Source of the DNA: Pelomyxa schiedti
Lineage: Eukaryota > Evosea > Pelobiontida > Pelomyxidae
Length of the DNA stretch: 35,437 nucleotides
Direction: 5' to 3'
Assembly (NCBI GenBank): GCA_020536535.1
Contig: JAHLWZ010000972.1
Location: 1-35,437, forward strand
Shown: piece after piece, positions 9,301-19,890 of the stretch
How the letters are laid out: the number at the start of each line of letters is the position of its first letter
How positions within the stretch are numbered: position 1 is the first letter of the stretch
The notes under the pieces: model-generated
What the model was told of the DNA's origin: nothing
What the model saw: the letters and a program-made list of their open reading frames with translations, nothing else
The model's database searches: none
Translations under genes and position numbers: made by a program

Positions 9301-11300
9301 TACTCCAATTAGGTCAATTGAAATCACTGTTAGAGACTTGTCCCATCATCGTGATATTATAAGTATTTTGACCGGAAAACATCCTGTCATTAAGTCGCTT
9401 TCGTGGTGCTACCCCAGTTCCCCGCGCATGTGCTTCGCGTTTTATAGTACTGAGTGCATTGATGGCCATTTATGGAATATATACTCAGTATCGGCAGAAT
9501 TTGCGAGATTAGGGTATTTCTACACTTTCAAATGCTAAAAGCGATCTCCTTTTCAGGTTTTGTCCGTTTGAATGGCGGATCTGCACTTTGAATAGCAGCT
9601 ATAGTCTCTGTAGCACTTATCCAAAACAGTTTATTGTTCCATCAGGGATAAATGATGATGAACTAAAAAAAGTGGCCGCATTTCGGTCTAAAGCAAGGTA
9701 ATTTGTTCTCTTCTTACGAAAGAAACATGATTTACACAATATATTCGACAGGATTCCTGTTGTGTGCTGGATAAATTCTGTCACAGGTGCAACTTTGTCA
9801 AGAAGTGCACAGGTCCATTTACAAATCAGTTCCGAAATTCTCACACCAAACAAGTAGCCCATTATCGGCCTCTTTTCCAAGAAATGCAACGAAGACCAAA
9901 AGTTACTCCATGAGCTGCTTCAACTTAATTATATCTTTCAACAGAGTAAAGGTTTCATTTTTCCTTTGACCATTAATTCAAGCCAAGGTGGTGGCGATCA
10001 CAAACTGCATGTAATGGACGCTAGAGCTAACATCGCGGCAGCCGCCAATTCCCTCTCCGGTACCTTCCCGAAAACATGTAATTGATTGCCTGTTTGCACC
10101 AACCAACACTGCAGGGAAAGGAGGCACTGAAGGAGCAGATTCATATCCCTTTTGTTCGTTCACATTCTTGGGCATTGGGAACATTCATGCCCTGAGAGAT
10201 AGCTTTTATAAATTGTGCAATTTATGCGTTACATCCACGCACTCTGCCTTGCAAACACCCAATTGGCTTGCAGCACTGCATCAGACTCAGTGGCTTCACC
10301 ATGTTCACAAGGTAGCGATAATGCAGATAATTACTGGTTCTAACGGCAATCTGCTAGGTACTCAGCTCTGCAGTCCTTATAGCAGACCACGTAAGAAAAG
10401 GAAAATCAGTTCTTACACATTGCAGGTTTTTTCTATTTCACTCTTCATTTCCTTCCTTTCTCACTATCATACAGTGATGGATGGGACAGAACAGCTCAGC
10501 TTGTTTCTCTAGCCCAAATTATGCTTGACCCGTATTTCAGTAAGCAAATGTCTTACTGTAATCTCTAACAGAAATTAGGGACGTTAAGGGGGTTTTGCAT
10601 ACTTATTGAAAAAGAGTGGATATGTGCCGGTCACAAGTACTTTGCACTTTTTTCAGAGGAATTCAATTTAACTACTGAACAGATTTATGGACCGCACAGC
10701 ATTCGGTAAAGAACTTCCCATTGGTGGGGAAACCAGCAAAGATTACCACGAGTTTTCGCCCGTTTTCCATTTGTACGTGCTGCCCTCCGCTCCAATTTGC
10801 ATCCATTTAATTCTATAACCACTACCCATAATCAACAAGGTTTCTCGATTGCGTGTGGCAAATAACCCAGCAGTTCCCCACAGCGTTCGAGTTCAACGGG
10901 AGCCTTCTTATCCTACTCAGTGACAGTGCTTACTCGTGCCGCTTTGGTACCTGCCAATCCACCTACAATTCACCACTCACACTCTCTCACAGGTAACTTC
11001 CTGTTCAACAATGACAAGGACAGACAGGAGGCAGCGGCCAGCCGTCCGGGTCCCCACTCCCTCCCCTCAATATGGGCCCACGTAACAGCCCATGGGCAGG
11101 ACTACACGAATGGGCAGTACCAGCGGCCCCATCCGCACAGCACTACCCCCCTCGTGCTCCTCCCCAGCGCTTCCCCTCTCGTCCTGCACCTGTGGCCCGA
11201 CTACTACCTGCGCTGGCACAACGACGTCGGCGGGTTCCTCAGGCTCCCTTCCCACAGGCTCTCCCCTACAAGCCAATCCCCTGTGTACTCCACCGACTGA
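6328..11300 (+). CDS. Myotubularin-family phosphoinositide 3-phosphatase with a long N-terminal extension
   Basis: A multi-exon gene encoding well over 1000 residues. The myotubularin part is secure from about 8970: a PH-GRAM start ([18 protein letters not shown]), then [42 protein letters not shown], and the active site [16 protein letters not shown], split by a 49-nt intron (10426-10474) within the serine after the catalytic cysteine. Cys (10421-10423) and Arg (10488-10490) of CX5R are intact. The end matches the family closely ([28 protein letters not shown], stop at 11300). Active myotubularins remove the 3-phosphate from PI3P and PI(3,5)P2 on endosomes. The region 6328-8900 stays coding through phase-consistent introns, for example 7153-7227, and includes an acidic/Gly-rich head and [19 protein letters not shown], but I recognise no domain there. 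The start and the first three exons are uncertain, and the N-terminal part could in principle be a separate gene. Confidence 0.78.
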
Positions 11301-11401
11301 CATGCCGCGGTAGTGCACCGACACTGGGAGTCATTCCGTCAGCGAAGTGGCGGTGAATCTCATTACGGGAAGCATAACATAAACTAGAAACTGTGTAAGT
11401 G

Positions 11402-13002
11402 ATGCGAGCCACGACACCGACGCCCCTGTCATTCGCGGGTAAGGGAAGGACGTCGCAACAACACGTTCTTCTACTCGACGAATCCGCGGATGACAGCCCA
11501 CAACTGCGCCGCAACGCGTCGACCTCCACGTCGCCCTCCCCCATTCCTCCGCAACAACAACAACAACAACCGCAACCGCAACCGCAGCCGCAACCACAAC
11601 AAACACCCGACAGTGCGACAACAACCACTACGACTACAACCAGTACAACTACGGCGACATCTGGCGGCGGGGTGGCCTGTCAACAGGCGAATGGTGTTGG
11701 TGGTGGTGGTGGTGGTGAGGCATCAGAGGGGTCGTCGTCGTGCGGGGGTACGAGGCACAAGGGGTCTGGGTCCCCTCCTATCCCTCAGAGAGATGATTAC
11801 TTCTCGGAGAGCGACGTTGATACTGACTCCAGCTCAAGCCATGTGAATAGGCGCAGCCACGGGCGCACGGCACACCACAGGTTGGAGGATTATGATGACA
11901 CCGAGACTGATAGGTCACGTTGCAAGAACCAACCTGATGTTGTGGTTGTGGTCATTCCTTCCACATCCCCACCTCCGCATATGCCCACAGTGAGTGCCTC
12001 TACTGCTGCAGCCATTGCTTCCACCGTTACCCTTGCCCCCCCTCCATCTGTTGTCCCAGGTGGAAGACCCCGTTCCAGTGGCAGCCCGCGACCTATCTCG
12101 GGACTTCCCGCTGTGCCTTCCCAGACCCCTAGTGTTACACCACCGCCTTCCCCAACTCACACGTACTCGCAACCGCCATCAACCTCCCCAAAGCCCACTA
12201 TGCAACCGGCAACAGCCACACAGATCCCATCGCTACCCACTCTAATTTCGGCCGCCTCTGACGGTGCGGCAGCGGTTGAAAGTGCTATGGAAGCTATGGT
12301 TGATGACGTCGCCGCTGTTGTAGTTAGTCGTTTCCCCCATACACTCCATCACCATAGAGTTGCTGAGTTCTACGAAGAGCAGCGGTTCCGCCACCTCTCT
12401 CTTGTAATTATAACATTGACGAGTGCTGCGGTAGTAGCAGGCAATATTCAATTTCCAATACGCCCGATCTAACCGTAAAAACAGGTATTATCACTGCGGC
12501 AACAGCGGTGGCGGCGCATAGAGGCTCTAGTTATCTCCTTCCTCTTACCATTGGATTGATCCTATGTATTCTGGTTTCTACGGCGTGGATACTTGTGTTC
12601 ACTTCAAGATTACAGATAACGGTGTGCGTCTACAAACCTTAACAAATGGACCAACCAATTTTCAGGTTAGAGATGATGAACTATACGTCCACTTCTTCCC
12701 GTTTTGCATGTGGGATAAAAGGGTTAGACTTTGTGATGTTACCTCCGCGAAACCAGTGAACTACGACCCCATAAGCGAGTATGTTCCCTATACTATAGTC
12801 TAGTGTAATTTTCCTCAACTTATATCACCGCACCAGATATGGAGGGTGGGGGATAAGCTACAGCCCCAGCCAGCACATGTGGGTATTTGCTATTTGTGGA
12901 ACACACGCCGTTGAAATAGCTACCAAGTCGGGCGTTCATTTCATGGTCGGCACAACTACTCCACATGAGCTGGTAACTGCGGTGCTAGGTAACAACAAAT
13001 AA
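11402..13002 (+). CDS. Membrane protein: Q/T/P-rich head, two transmembrane helices, PH-like bacterial-type domain
   Basis: Residues 1 to about 320 are low complexity: a run of Gln and Pro-Gln, Thr runs, a Gly run, and Ser/Pro-rich stretches. Then comes FYEEQRFRHLSLVIITLTS, after which a 62-nt intron (12423-12484) and a 44-nt intron (12622-12665) join two hydrophobic helices (the second PLTIGLILCILVSTAWILVF) to RDDELYVHFFPFCMWDKR. The last exon gives YGGWGISYSPSQHMWVF, GTHAVEIATKSGVHF and TTTPHELVTAVLG before TAA at 13000-13002. An E-Q-R-F start, a helical hairpin and an EY-GGWGI motif recall small uncharacterised membrane proteins of bacteria and archaea with a PH-like fold (from memory). 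The joint before YGGWGI (about 12780-12840) cannot be made in phase with a plain GT-AG intron, so a frameshift, base error or unusual splice is present there. Function unknown. Confidence 0.6.
11549..11715 (+). repeat. Cluster of trinucleotide runs encoding Gln, Thr and Gly tracts
   Basis: CAA/CAG/CCG-type units make a Gln then Pro-Gln run (11549-11610). ACA/ACT units then make a Thr tract (11615-11660), and GGT units make a Gly tract (11698-11716). All keep the reading frame of the membrane-protein gene, so they are coding microsatellites rather than intergenic repeats. Confidence 0.8.
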
Positions 13003-13149
13003 TAGGCACCCCATTCACCAATCACCAAACTACACGCTACCTTGTAATTATCTTCCATGATTTTTTTTAAAGAAAGACGCAACACTGTTTTGTTTTATTG
13101 TGCCAATCACAGCTAAGTGGAAAAGTGTGACAATAAAACTGAGGTATGA

Positions 13150-13362
13150 TCACTCGTTGTGGCGATGACCACTTGGTGCACTGTTGGTGTCCTCCCCGCT
13201 TGTGTTGGTTGTTGGCTCAAGGTGTGGTGTTTCTGTCGGGTGGTTTGTGGCCGGAGTACGCGACGTATCGCGTGTAGCAATCCACTCAACCAGACACACA
13301 ATGGCGGCCCCAATGGCTCCCAACAACAGCGCCAGCATCACCCCTTGAAAGTTGCTCAGCAT
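13150..13362 (-). CDS. Possible 70-residue single-pass membrane protein
   Basis: A minus-strand open frame starting ATG at 13362-13360 (MLSNFQGVMLALLLGAIGAA). Residues about 7-28 form one strong hydrophobic helix followed by a Thr/Pro/Glu/His-rich hydrophilic tail (TSRTPATNHPTETPHLEPTT) ending in HRHNE. The short length, one clear helix and a polar tail are consistent with a real small membrane protein, but chance cannot be excluded at this size. It lies between the convergent end of the membrane-protein gene (13002) and the start of ankyrin gene B (13440), and diverges from the latter with a 77-base gap. I recognise no family. Confidence 0.35.
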   Translation of the reverse strand: MLSNFQGVMLALLLGAIGAAIVCLVEWIATRDTSRTPATNHPTETPHLEPTTNTSGEDTNSAPSGHRHNE

Positions 13363-13439
13363 CTTAGGTACAAAATGATGGCTTCCAAAAAAGAACACTG
13401 CGACTTTTGGGGCACATCCCTGATCTATCCTCGCCGACC

Positions 13440-15338
13440 ATGAACAAACGACCTGATGCCACCGAGAAAGCACTGGCCAATCGGGCTCAAACTCTTTTCA
13501 AGGACGGAAACGCACAAGACCTGGTGTCTCTGCTGCACACTGGCGAGTTCCAACGGGTCCTCTCCGTGCGTCCATCCATACCATACTGGCTATGCGTGTC
13601 AACGACCGAAGAGTGTCGGCACCGTGTTAGTCACTCCACGGCTACACCCACCAGCTACACAACAGCGGGCTGGCCGAACACCCAGCCGGGAACTAGGCGC
13701 CCTGCCATCGACCCTGAGGACGTCATGGAAAGGGAGGCACAGGACTGCGGGTGGTCGCGATGTCTGGAGGCTCTGCTGCCCATGGTTGCAATGAAACGCA
13801 AGTTGGTTGTGAGGCTTCTTGAAAAGGCAACGAAAGGTGACGTGTGGTGTAGCCGGTGCGTGGGCGCCATTGCGTCTAGGGCTCGTTGCGAGGGGGAAGA
13901 TGATTTGTGTGGTGCAGTGGAAGAAATTCCACTGGACAACCAGTCTATGACTGACCAGCTGTGTGAGGTGGCTGTAGAGATGGAGATGGAGATTAATGCT
14001 GTGAAGAATCGGCGTAACGGAGATCCTTATGAAGAAGCGGTGAAGAAAAACATGGAGCGGTGCCTGCTGGAAACCATGGGATGCCTGAAGAAACTCTCGG
14101 AGCCACTTCCATGCAAATCAATGAAGACTCTTCTATCCCTTGGTGGGCTGTGGTGCTGCCGCCGGATGTTCGAAATGAATGGCGGACGATTGCATTGCCA
14201 CCGTGGCGAGGATTTTTGCTGCACTGATTTAGACTTTGCTGTTGCGGCGGCTTCCAGTTGCAATGGCGGAGTTCTACATTGGGTGCTGGATTGTTCTGGT
14301 ACGGATCTGCTTTCGTTGGATCACGGCGGCCGAGTGATAGAAGCTGCTTTTAAGTCCGGATCTGACGAATCCCTTCAAACTGCACTGGAAAGAGGCCATT
14401 CACTGGCCACCGTAGGTGCCAAAGCCGGGATCCGCCACGCATTAACTGGCGCGTTATTACCAATTGATGCCGTACAACGATTAGTTCACATTTTGGTCTC
14501 AGTGGGTAAGTTCAACGTGTTATCTCCAACACTACGGAACGGAAAGAACGAACCAGTTTCTGCATTGAAGTATGTGCTCTCTCAGGTGAACTACGCAGAG
14601 CTTGTCAAAACCGTGCTGACTTACGCACCCTCCGTCACTGCTGAGTTCATTGTACTAGCCCTGAAGAATGTGCAGTCCCCCATGCCTATCTTAGAGATGA
14701 TGATGGAGAAGCCCGGAGCACAAATAACAGCCGAAGCGATGATTGCCTGCGTTAGTCATTCCTCACATAACGTGCTCCACTACCTGATTTCTAAAGGGGG
14801 AAATGTGAACGAACCCTTCTGCTTCACCGACGGGGGAGTTCTGAAAAAGCAGTACCCACTTAAGAGGGCAATGGAGACAACAAACCATTATCGTTCCATT
14901 GAATTACTACAAGCTGGTGCCAATTTTTCTTTAGATTGGAAACCAGACTTTCTAGCTCTAACAAAGACATACCATCCAAGAACTGCAGCAGTGTGGTCTA
15001 CCCTGCTTAAAATGCACCCCTGCCTGGTGACTGCACCATCTGATCCACAGGCAAAATCCATTCTTTTTCTGACCGCCAAACGTGGGAGAGAAGATCTCGT
15101 TCCAGCCATACTTAGAGCCGGACTCCAACCAAGAAAAGAGGTGCAAAAGGCTCTAGATGTCGTACTCCTTAAGTGTAACGTGGGCCTGCACATATTTGAC
15201 GACTCTACCGACCTTGTTCCCTGTTGCCATGCCAGTCTCGCCCAGATGTTGGTCTATGCAGGAGGAGTTCTGCCTCTGGATGCGCCACTCCGGGCAGATT
15301 TTATGAAAGACTTCCTTAAGGTAGACCTGGTATTCTAA
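13440..15338 (+). CDS. Ankyrin-repeat protein, paralogue of the gene at 4097 (ankyrin gene B)
   Basis: A 632-residue intron-free frame from ATG 13440 (MNKRPDATEKALANRAQTLF). The N-terminal region (about residues 1-270) is helical and contains VWCSRCVGAIAS, matching the MWCPQCVCALVNG of the 4097 protein in place and spacing. It also shares ...LGGLWCCRRMFEMNGG with that protein's LGLGNVKCCVDFARRSG. Ankyrin-like repeats follow: GVLHWVLDCSGTDLLSLDH, SLQTALERGHSLATVGAKAG, ISKGGNVNEPFCF, SIELLQAGANFSLD. The shared GIRHALTGALL / GFSHILTGQV segment at the same position confirms common descent over the full length. The likely role is protein binding; no catalytic domain is present. The first in-frame ATG is at 13440, and nothing upstream in the frame is a better start. 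It converges with the ankyrin-kinase gene, leaving about 170 bases between stops. Confidence 0.8.
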   Translation: MNKRPDATEKALANRAQTLFKDGNAQDLVSLLHTGEFQRVLSVRPSIPYWLCVSTTEECRHRVSHSTATPTSYTTAGWPNTQPGTRRPAIDPEDVMEREAQDCGWSRCLEALLPMVAMKRKLVVRLLEKATKGDVWCSRCVGAIASRARCEGEDDLCGAVEEIPLDNQSMTDQLCEVAVEMEMEINAVKNRRNGDPYEEAVKKNMERCLLETMGCLKKLSEPLPCKSMKTLLSLGGLWCCRRMFEMNGGRLHCHRGEDFCCTDLDFAVAAASSCNGGVLHWVLDCSGTDLLSLDHGGRVIEAAFKSGSDESLQTALERGHSLATVGAKAGIRHALTGALLPIDAVQRLVHILVSVGKFNVLSPTLRNGKNEPVSALKYVLSQVNYAELVKTVLTYAPSVTAEFIVLALKNVQSPMPILEMMMEKPGAQITAEAMIACVSHSSHNVLHYLISKGGNVNEPFCFTDGGVLKKQYPLKRAMETTNHYRSIELLQAGANFSLDWKPDFLALTKTYHPRTAAVWSTLLKMHPCLVTAPSDPQAKSILFLTAKRGREDLVPAILRAGLQPRKEVQKALDVVLLKCNVGLHIFDDSTDLVPCCHASLAQMLVYAGGVLPLDAPLRADFMKDFLKVDLVF

Positions 15339-15508
15339 CTGTCTCTAATCAATGGAACAGGGCCTTCTCTGGTATCAAACGGCAGTGATCCTTCTATTTT
15401 TATGTCATTCTCGTTGCGGTGCAACTTCCATCTGGTATGGGCTACCAGATCATTTGGCTATGGAAATTGCATACTATCTAAAACCGTAGTAAATCATTCT
15501 TTTTTTTT

Positions 15509-18161
15509 TTAGAAACCTGTGCCAGTCATTCCCGATAGAAGGCGCTGTAAACAGGACTGTATGAGCAATGGTGTGCAGATGGGGCTTGCTTGGCTGAATA
15601 GAAGCTGTGCGCAACCGGCGAGTAGAACATCCAGAGTCTCAAACCCAGGCCTCTCGGATTCTGTTGTGCACTTAAGAAGGCATTGTGAACAAGACTGTTT
15701 ACCGGGAAGTGACAAACAGGAAGTAACGGTGGCCAAGATGTGAAGTAATGCAGGAGGAGAAAGTGGTGGTGAGGGAAGTCCCCCTATACCGGCTAGGCAT
15801 TTTTCTCTTCGACCGAGGCACTCGGCAAGTGCCACTGCAGTCATCTGCAAGGAGAGGAGCCTATCCACTTCTATTCTTTATTAGATTGGGATATGGTTGG
15901 TTAAATATTTTGAAAGTTACCTTCCATTGCCGTACTGTTGAGGTTAATTTTCAATTCCTGCAGTAGCAAAGAACTTTTCCGCCGGTTTGGCGTGTTTGTC
16001 TCCGCTTGAGGAATTTCCTGGAGTAACATTTCGCTCATCAGAATTCCAAATTCCCAGACATCACCTATGAATGAGTACTTAAAATGGAATCCTGTTACCT
16101 TTGAGTGAATAGTCATTAGTATGCATCTGTGGAGGGAGGTAAAGAGCAGTCCCAGGGCCGATGGTGTTTTCCAGTTGAGTGTCAACACCATATTTCGATA
16201 CACCTCATAGAGTCGATTAGTTACAGAACAGAAAATAGAAGGAAAAACCAAAGTCACAGATTTTTGGTGTCCCTGCTGCATCAAAAAGCACATTATTACT
16301 GCTCAAATCGCGATGCATTACGTTTTGTCTTAAAAAAAAAGTTACTCCTGGTGCGAATTTAGCTGAAATTATACTTGTGGGCGGCAGCCATCCCTTTGGC
16401 AATACCTATTGAGATTGCGATAACTTCGTGTGGGTTTAATTTTCTGTGCTTTTCAATGTTAATCCAGATGAGATAATTAGAAACGTACAGAAAGAAGTTG
16501 TCGAAGACTGCAGCACATCAATTCGGAGACTATTTTGAGGGTTGCGTCTCTAGGTCCGCAAACACCAAGGCACTGGACAATGTTAGGGTGCTTCATCATT
16601 GCTACAATCTGTACGAAGTTATCAAGAGATTTCGAAAGGACTCTTTACCTCAGCCTCCCTCAAAAACTGTTGGTTATTGTGTTGACTTCGAATTTCCTCG
16701 TGCATCTTTTTCACGGCAACTGGTGTCCCTGTTGGAAGGAATACACACTTGGAGACAGAGCCATATGACCCATCACCTATTTTAGACAGAACCTTGAGAT
16801 CACTTTCATCTACTACCAGAAAAGTTCTGGCTTTTGAGGCTTGCAGTGATATTGCTTCCACTCCTTCAAAGAGAGTTAAATGCCACGGGAAAAAAACGGG
16901 GCGAGTACTGTTATTCAGGAATGTAATTTGATTTTTAATCTCCGGGATAACTGGAACTGGTTAACAAAGCTTATAACCTTTGTTAGTCCAAACCGGATTC
17001 ACAAAGCTCAGCATATCTCTGCTGTTTGGCCAAACCCAAATGAACTTTCAGCCTAGATACCCAGGAATCGGGTACAACAGCACCTTCCTTTATTAAACAA
17101 CGCGCTATTTCAAAGTCATTGTTATATAGTGCAATGACGAGAGGTGTCTCTCCTGAGTTCGGAATCGCTTGGTCCACATCAATGTCGGGTGATTGAAGTA
17201 AAATTTCCACAATAAACTTTCTAGATAACTGGCATGCTATAAATAGAGCAGATTTCCCTTCACTGTTGCGTAAATTTATGTCTAAACCAACTTTCGGTGA
17301 ATTCAGCAAGAGGTGAACAACGAAGTCGTGTCCGTTATAGCAAGCCAGGTGCAATGGGGGATTTTCAAGTGGCTGGTTCACAAGAATGTTGGGACTTTCT
17401 AGCAGAACGCGGACTATCTGCTCTTGTCCATGCAGGCACGCAGTGCACAAAGGTGTTCTCCCCTCCTTTGTTGCCTTGTTCGCGTCAACATCCGGGTTCC
17501 TTAAAAGGAGTGAAGCCACTTGCAGATAGCCGCCGCTACAAGCAGCATATAGTGGAGTCCAGCCTTTATCAGGCTCAACCATATTCACATCAAGCGCGGC
17601 ACTAGCTAGAAGAAGGGCAACTATTTGCTCCCGGCCAGACGCGCACGCAACATGAAGAATAGACGTGCCAGTAGATGTGCGAATGGCTCTTACGTCTATT
17701 CTTGGATGTGACATCAGTGCCGACACGACTTTATCGTGGCCCATCTGACATGCCATGACCAAGGAGTACTCGCAATCGCACAGGGAAATGGATGGCGCCG
17801 AGATGAGGGCGCGAACCACTCTGTGGTGCCCCAGGCTACTGGCCTTTTGTACAGCCGACACACTCCCCTCTGGCCGCAGGTTGACGTCGGCACCCTCTCC
17901 CATAAGGTACTTTACCAAGCTCAGGTTGTCACCGCCGCAAGCGATGTGCAGCGCCGTTTCGCCCTCCTCGTTAAGCGGCACGTTAACGGCATCTAGGCAG
18001 GAACCGCCCGTCACGTGGGTACTGTTGCGCCTGTGGAGGAGTCTGTGTGGCTTGCCGCTTGTAGTAGCAGTATGAGCAAATAGCCATGACCTCACCGTGT
18101 CAACGTCGCCCTCCTCGCACGCCTCTACGACTCTCTTGCGTGAGTCTTCCTCACTGTCCAT
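15509..18161 (-). CDS. Ankyrin-repeat protein kinase (TKL-like), fused by a short intron
   Basis: The first exon (18161 to 16994) encodes about ten canonical ankyrin repeats (e.g. GETALHIACGGDNLSLVKYL, GWTPLYAACSGGYLQVASLL). An in-frame TAA at 16985-16983 lies inside a 43-nt GT-AG intron (16993-16951, with CTAAC). Removing it continues as VIPEIKNQITFLNNSTRPVF and then a kinase domain: glycine loop KIGDGSYGSVSKC, VAVKK (Lys codon 16711-16709), HPNIVQCLGVCGP, HRDLSSNNVLF (HRD at 16315-16307), CDFGFS (DFG at 16255-16247), YLPPQMHTND in place of APE, and GDVWEFGILMSEMLL. All catalytic motifs are present, so an active Ser/Thr or Tyr kinase is likely. The family is TKL-like, judged from HRDLSSNN. 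A C-terminal piece includes TTESERPGFETLDVLL, the usual end of the domain. Ankyrin repeats probably recruit substrates or sense a ligand. Some 3' joints (15700-15900) are less certain. Confidence 0.82.
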
Positions 18162-18263
18162 AGATAAAAGGCATTAGATTTCAGAAGCAAACGCTTTGAT
18201 CGTTGTCTACGGAGCTGAGTCAGACTGAGCAGCAGCAAAGAAAAACAAAAATTCCAAGAAAGA

Positions 18264-19856
18264 ATGGGTAACGTCTCGGGTCAGTACAACGCAGTTGTTT
18301 ATTCCAAATCTAACTAGCAACAGAGATATTAAACAACAGTGAAGGTGGCACTGCCCCTGCTGAAACAACTCCAGAGCCTCTGGAGTTAGCCAATGGATTT
18401 CTGGTTTGTTTCTGTCTTTTGGTTCCTCACAAAGTGTCAGTGCGATGCGTCGTGGGAGTTGCCTCAGATGGTGACCAAGTCTACCGTGGCAAATCGTGCC
18501 GACCAAGGAAACATGACAATGGTAATGATTGTACAATAAAACTTACTTATGGTCTCTAGGCAAACGAGTTTATGGATACAGAGGAGGTTTTGAGAGAAAA
18601 AATGAAAATTGTGGCCTCCCTTATTGAAAAAAGTAGAATGACAGTGGCTTATACCGGCGCCGGTTTGAGTAAAGCAAGGTAACAATCTTTTAACTTTTAT
18701 TCTTCGTCACAGCAACGTAGTGGAATTCCTGACTATGCAACAAAAGGTTCAACCGTGGTTCAGGTTAGGCTAGAACTGTTAGGAAAAGATTAAATCTTTG
18801 GCAGTCCCAAACAATTCGAAGTCCCTGGGAAGCACAGCCGACCTACACACACCTCGCGTTAACAGCCTTAGAGCACGCCGGGAAGTTGCATCACTATGTT
18901 CAACAGAATCAGTATGTTGAAATCTCAATCCTACCAAATGACAATTGATAGTGACGGGCTTCCCCAAAAAGCAGGATTCCCTCAGACAAAAATTAATGAA
19001 ATACATGGGTACTGGATCATAATTTTCAAACCCCTAACCAATTTCAGGGCGTGGTATGATCCAAGTAATCCAGTTGTGCAATTTGATGGCAAGCTCAGAA
19101 CCGACCTGTACAACTGGATGAAAGAAGTCGAGGACCAAGTGGATTTGTGCCTTTGCCTGGGCACCTCGCTTTCGGTGTGTTTCGGTTTTGTATTGGCTAA
19201 AGGTTTCCAATTAATCCCAACCAGGGCATGAATGCCGATCGCATCGCAGACAAACCAGCTCGTAGGTCACTGAGAGAAAAACCCTCGGCGCTTGGTACTG
19301 TCATTATTAACCTGCAGCAGACACAACTTGACAACAAGTGTTGTGTGCGTGTTTGGTCTAGACTGGACGATGCATTTAGAATTCTCATGGATATTCTGCA
19401 CGTGGAAATTCCGGTTGCTCCCACGCCGCCCATGGGCGACCTCGACGTTTTTGAAGTATCATCCCCATATCTCACTGTTGTTATCACAACTCCCTTCAGA
19501 TACCCTACGACTCCACTGGGCAACATAGCACAACACGAACACAACTGGACCTCAGCAATCGCGCCAGGATCAAGATCGTGCACCCACAGGCACCCAACCA
19601 CGGAAAGTGCGGGTCCATCGAGTTCAAGGACCCGCAGGGCAACTACGTCATACAGCTGGACGAGGTGTCCCGCACATGCCGGCTTGGCTGGTGGTGGGTG
19701 ATGGGTGCCATGCTGGGTGATTTTGAGCAGCTTCCACTCGTCAACGAAGTACCTGTTGAAGTAACCACCACCGCCGCCACTGTCACTGCCGCTGACCCTG
19801 ACACTGATCATGCTGTAGATACCACGATACCTCCCCCTTGTTCCTCCAGCAGTTGA
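18264..19856 (+). CDS. Divergent sirtuin (SIR2-family NAD-dependent deacylase-like) without zinc cysteines
   Basis: Spliced from ATG 18264 (MGNVSEILNNSEGGTAP after a 46-nt intron) to TGA 19854-19856. It carries the NAD-binding TVAYTGAGLSKASGIPDY, with the usual GIPDFR changed to GIPDYAT; QNHDGLPQKAGFPQ in place of QN-DGLH--AG; the catalytic-type histidine in NEIHG; and LCLCLGTSLS followed by GMNADR. Between NEIHG and LGTSLS, where typical sirtuins have two CxxC zinc pairs, there is instead AWYDPSNPVVQFDGKLRTDL with no cysteine. Sirtuins remove acyl groups from lysine using NAD. Here the core is kept but the zinc module is replaced, so activity is plausible but unproven. A C-terminal extension of about 200 residues (VIQLDEVSRTCRLGWWWVMG) matches nothing I know. 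The gene diverges from the ankyrin-kinase, with starts 102 bases apart. Confidence 0.8.
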
Positions 19857-19890
19857 AATTTTATTTCCCCAATTCTTGTGATTTACGGTA

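Noticed and set aside
16983-16985. TAA as the true end of the ankyrin gene
   Set aside because: It lies inside a phase-consistent 43-nt GT-AG intron whose removal leads straight into a complete kinase domain.
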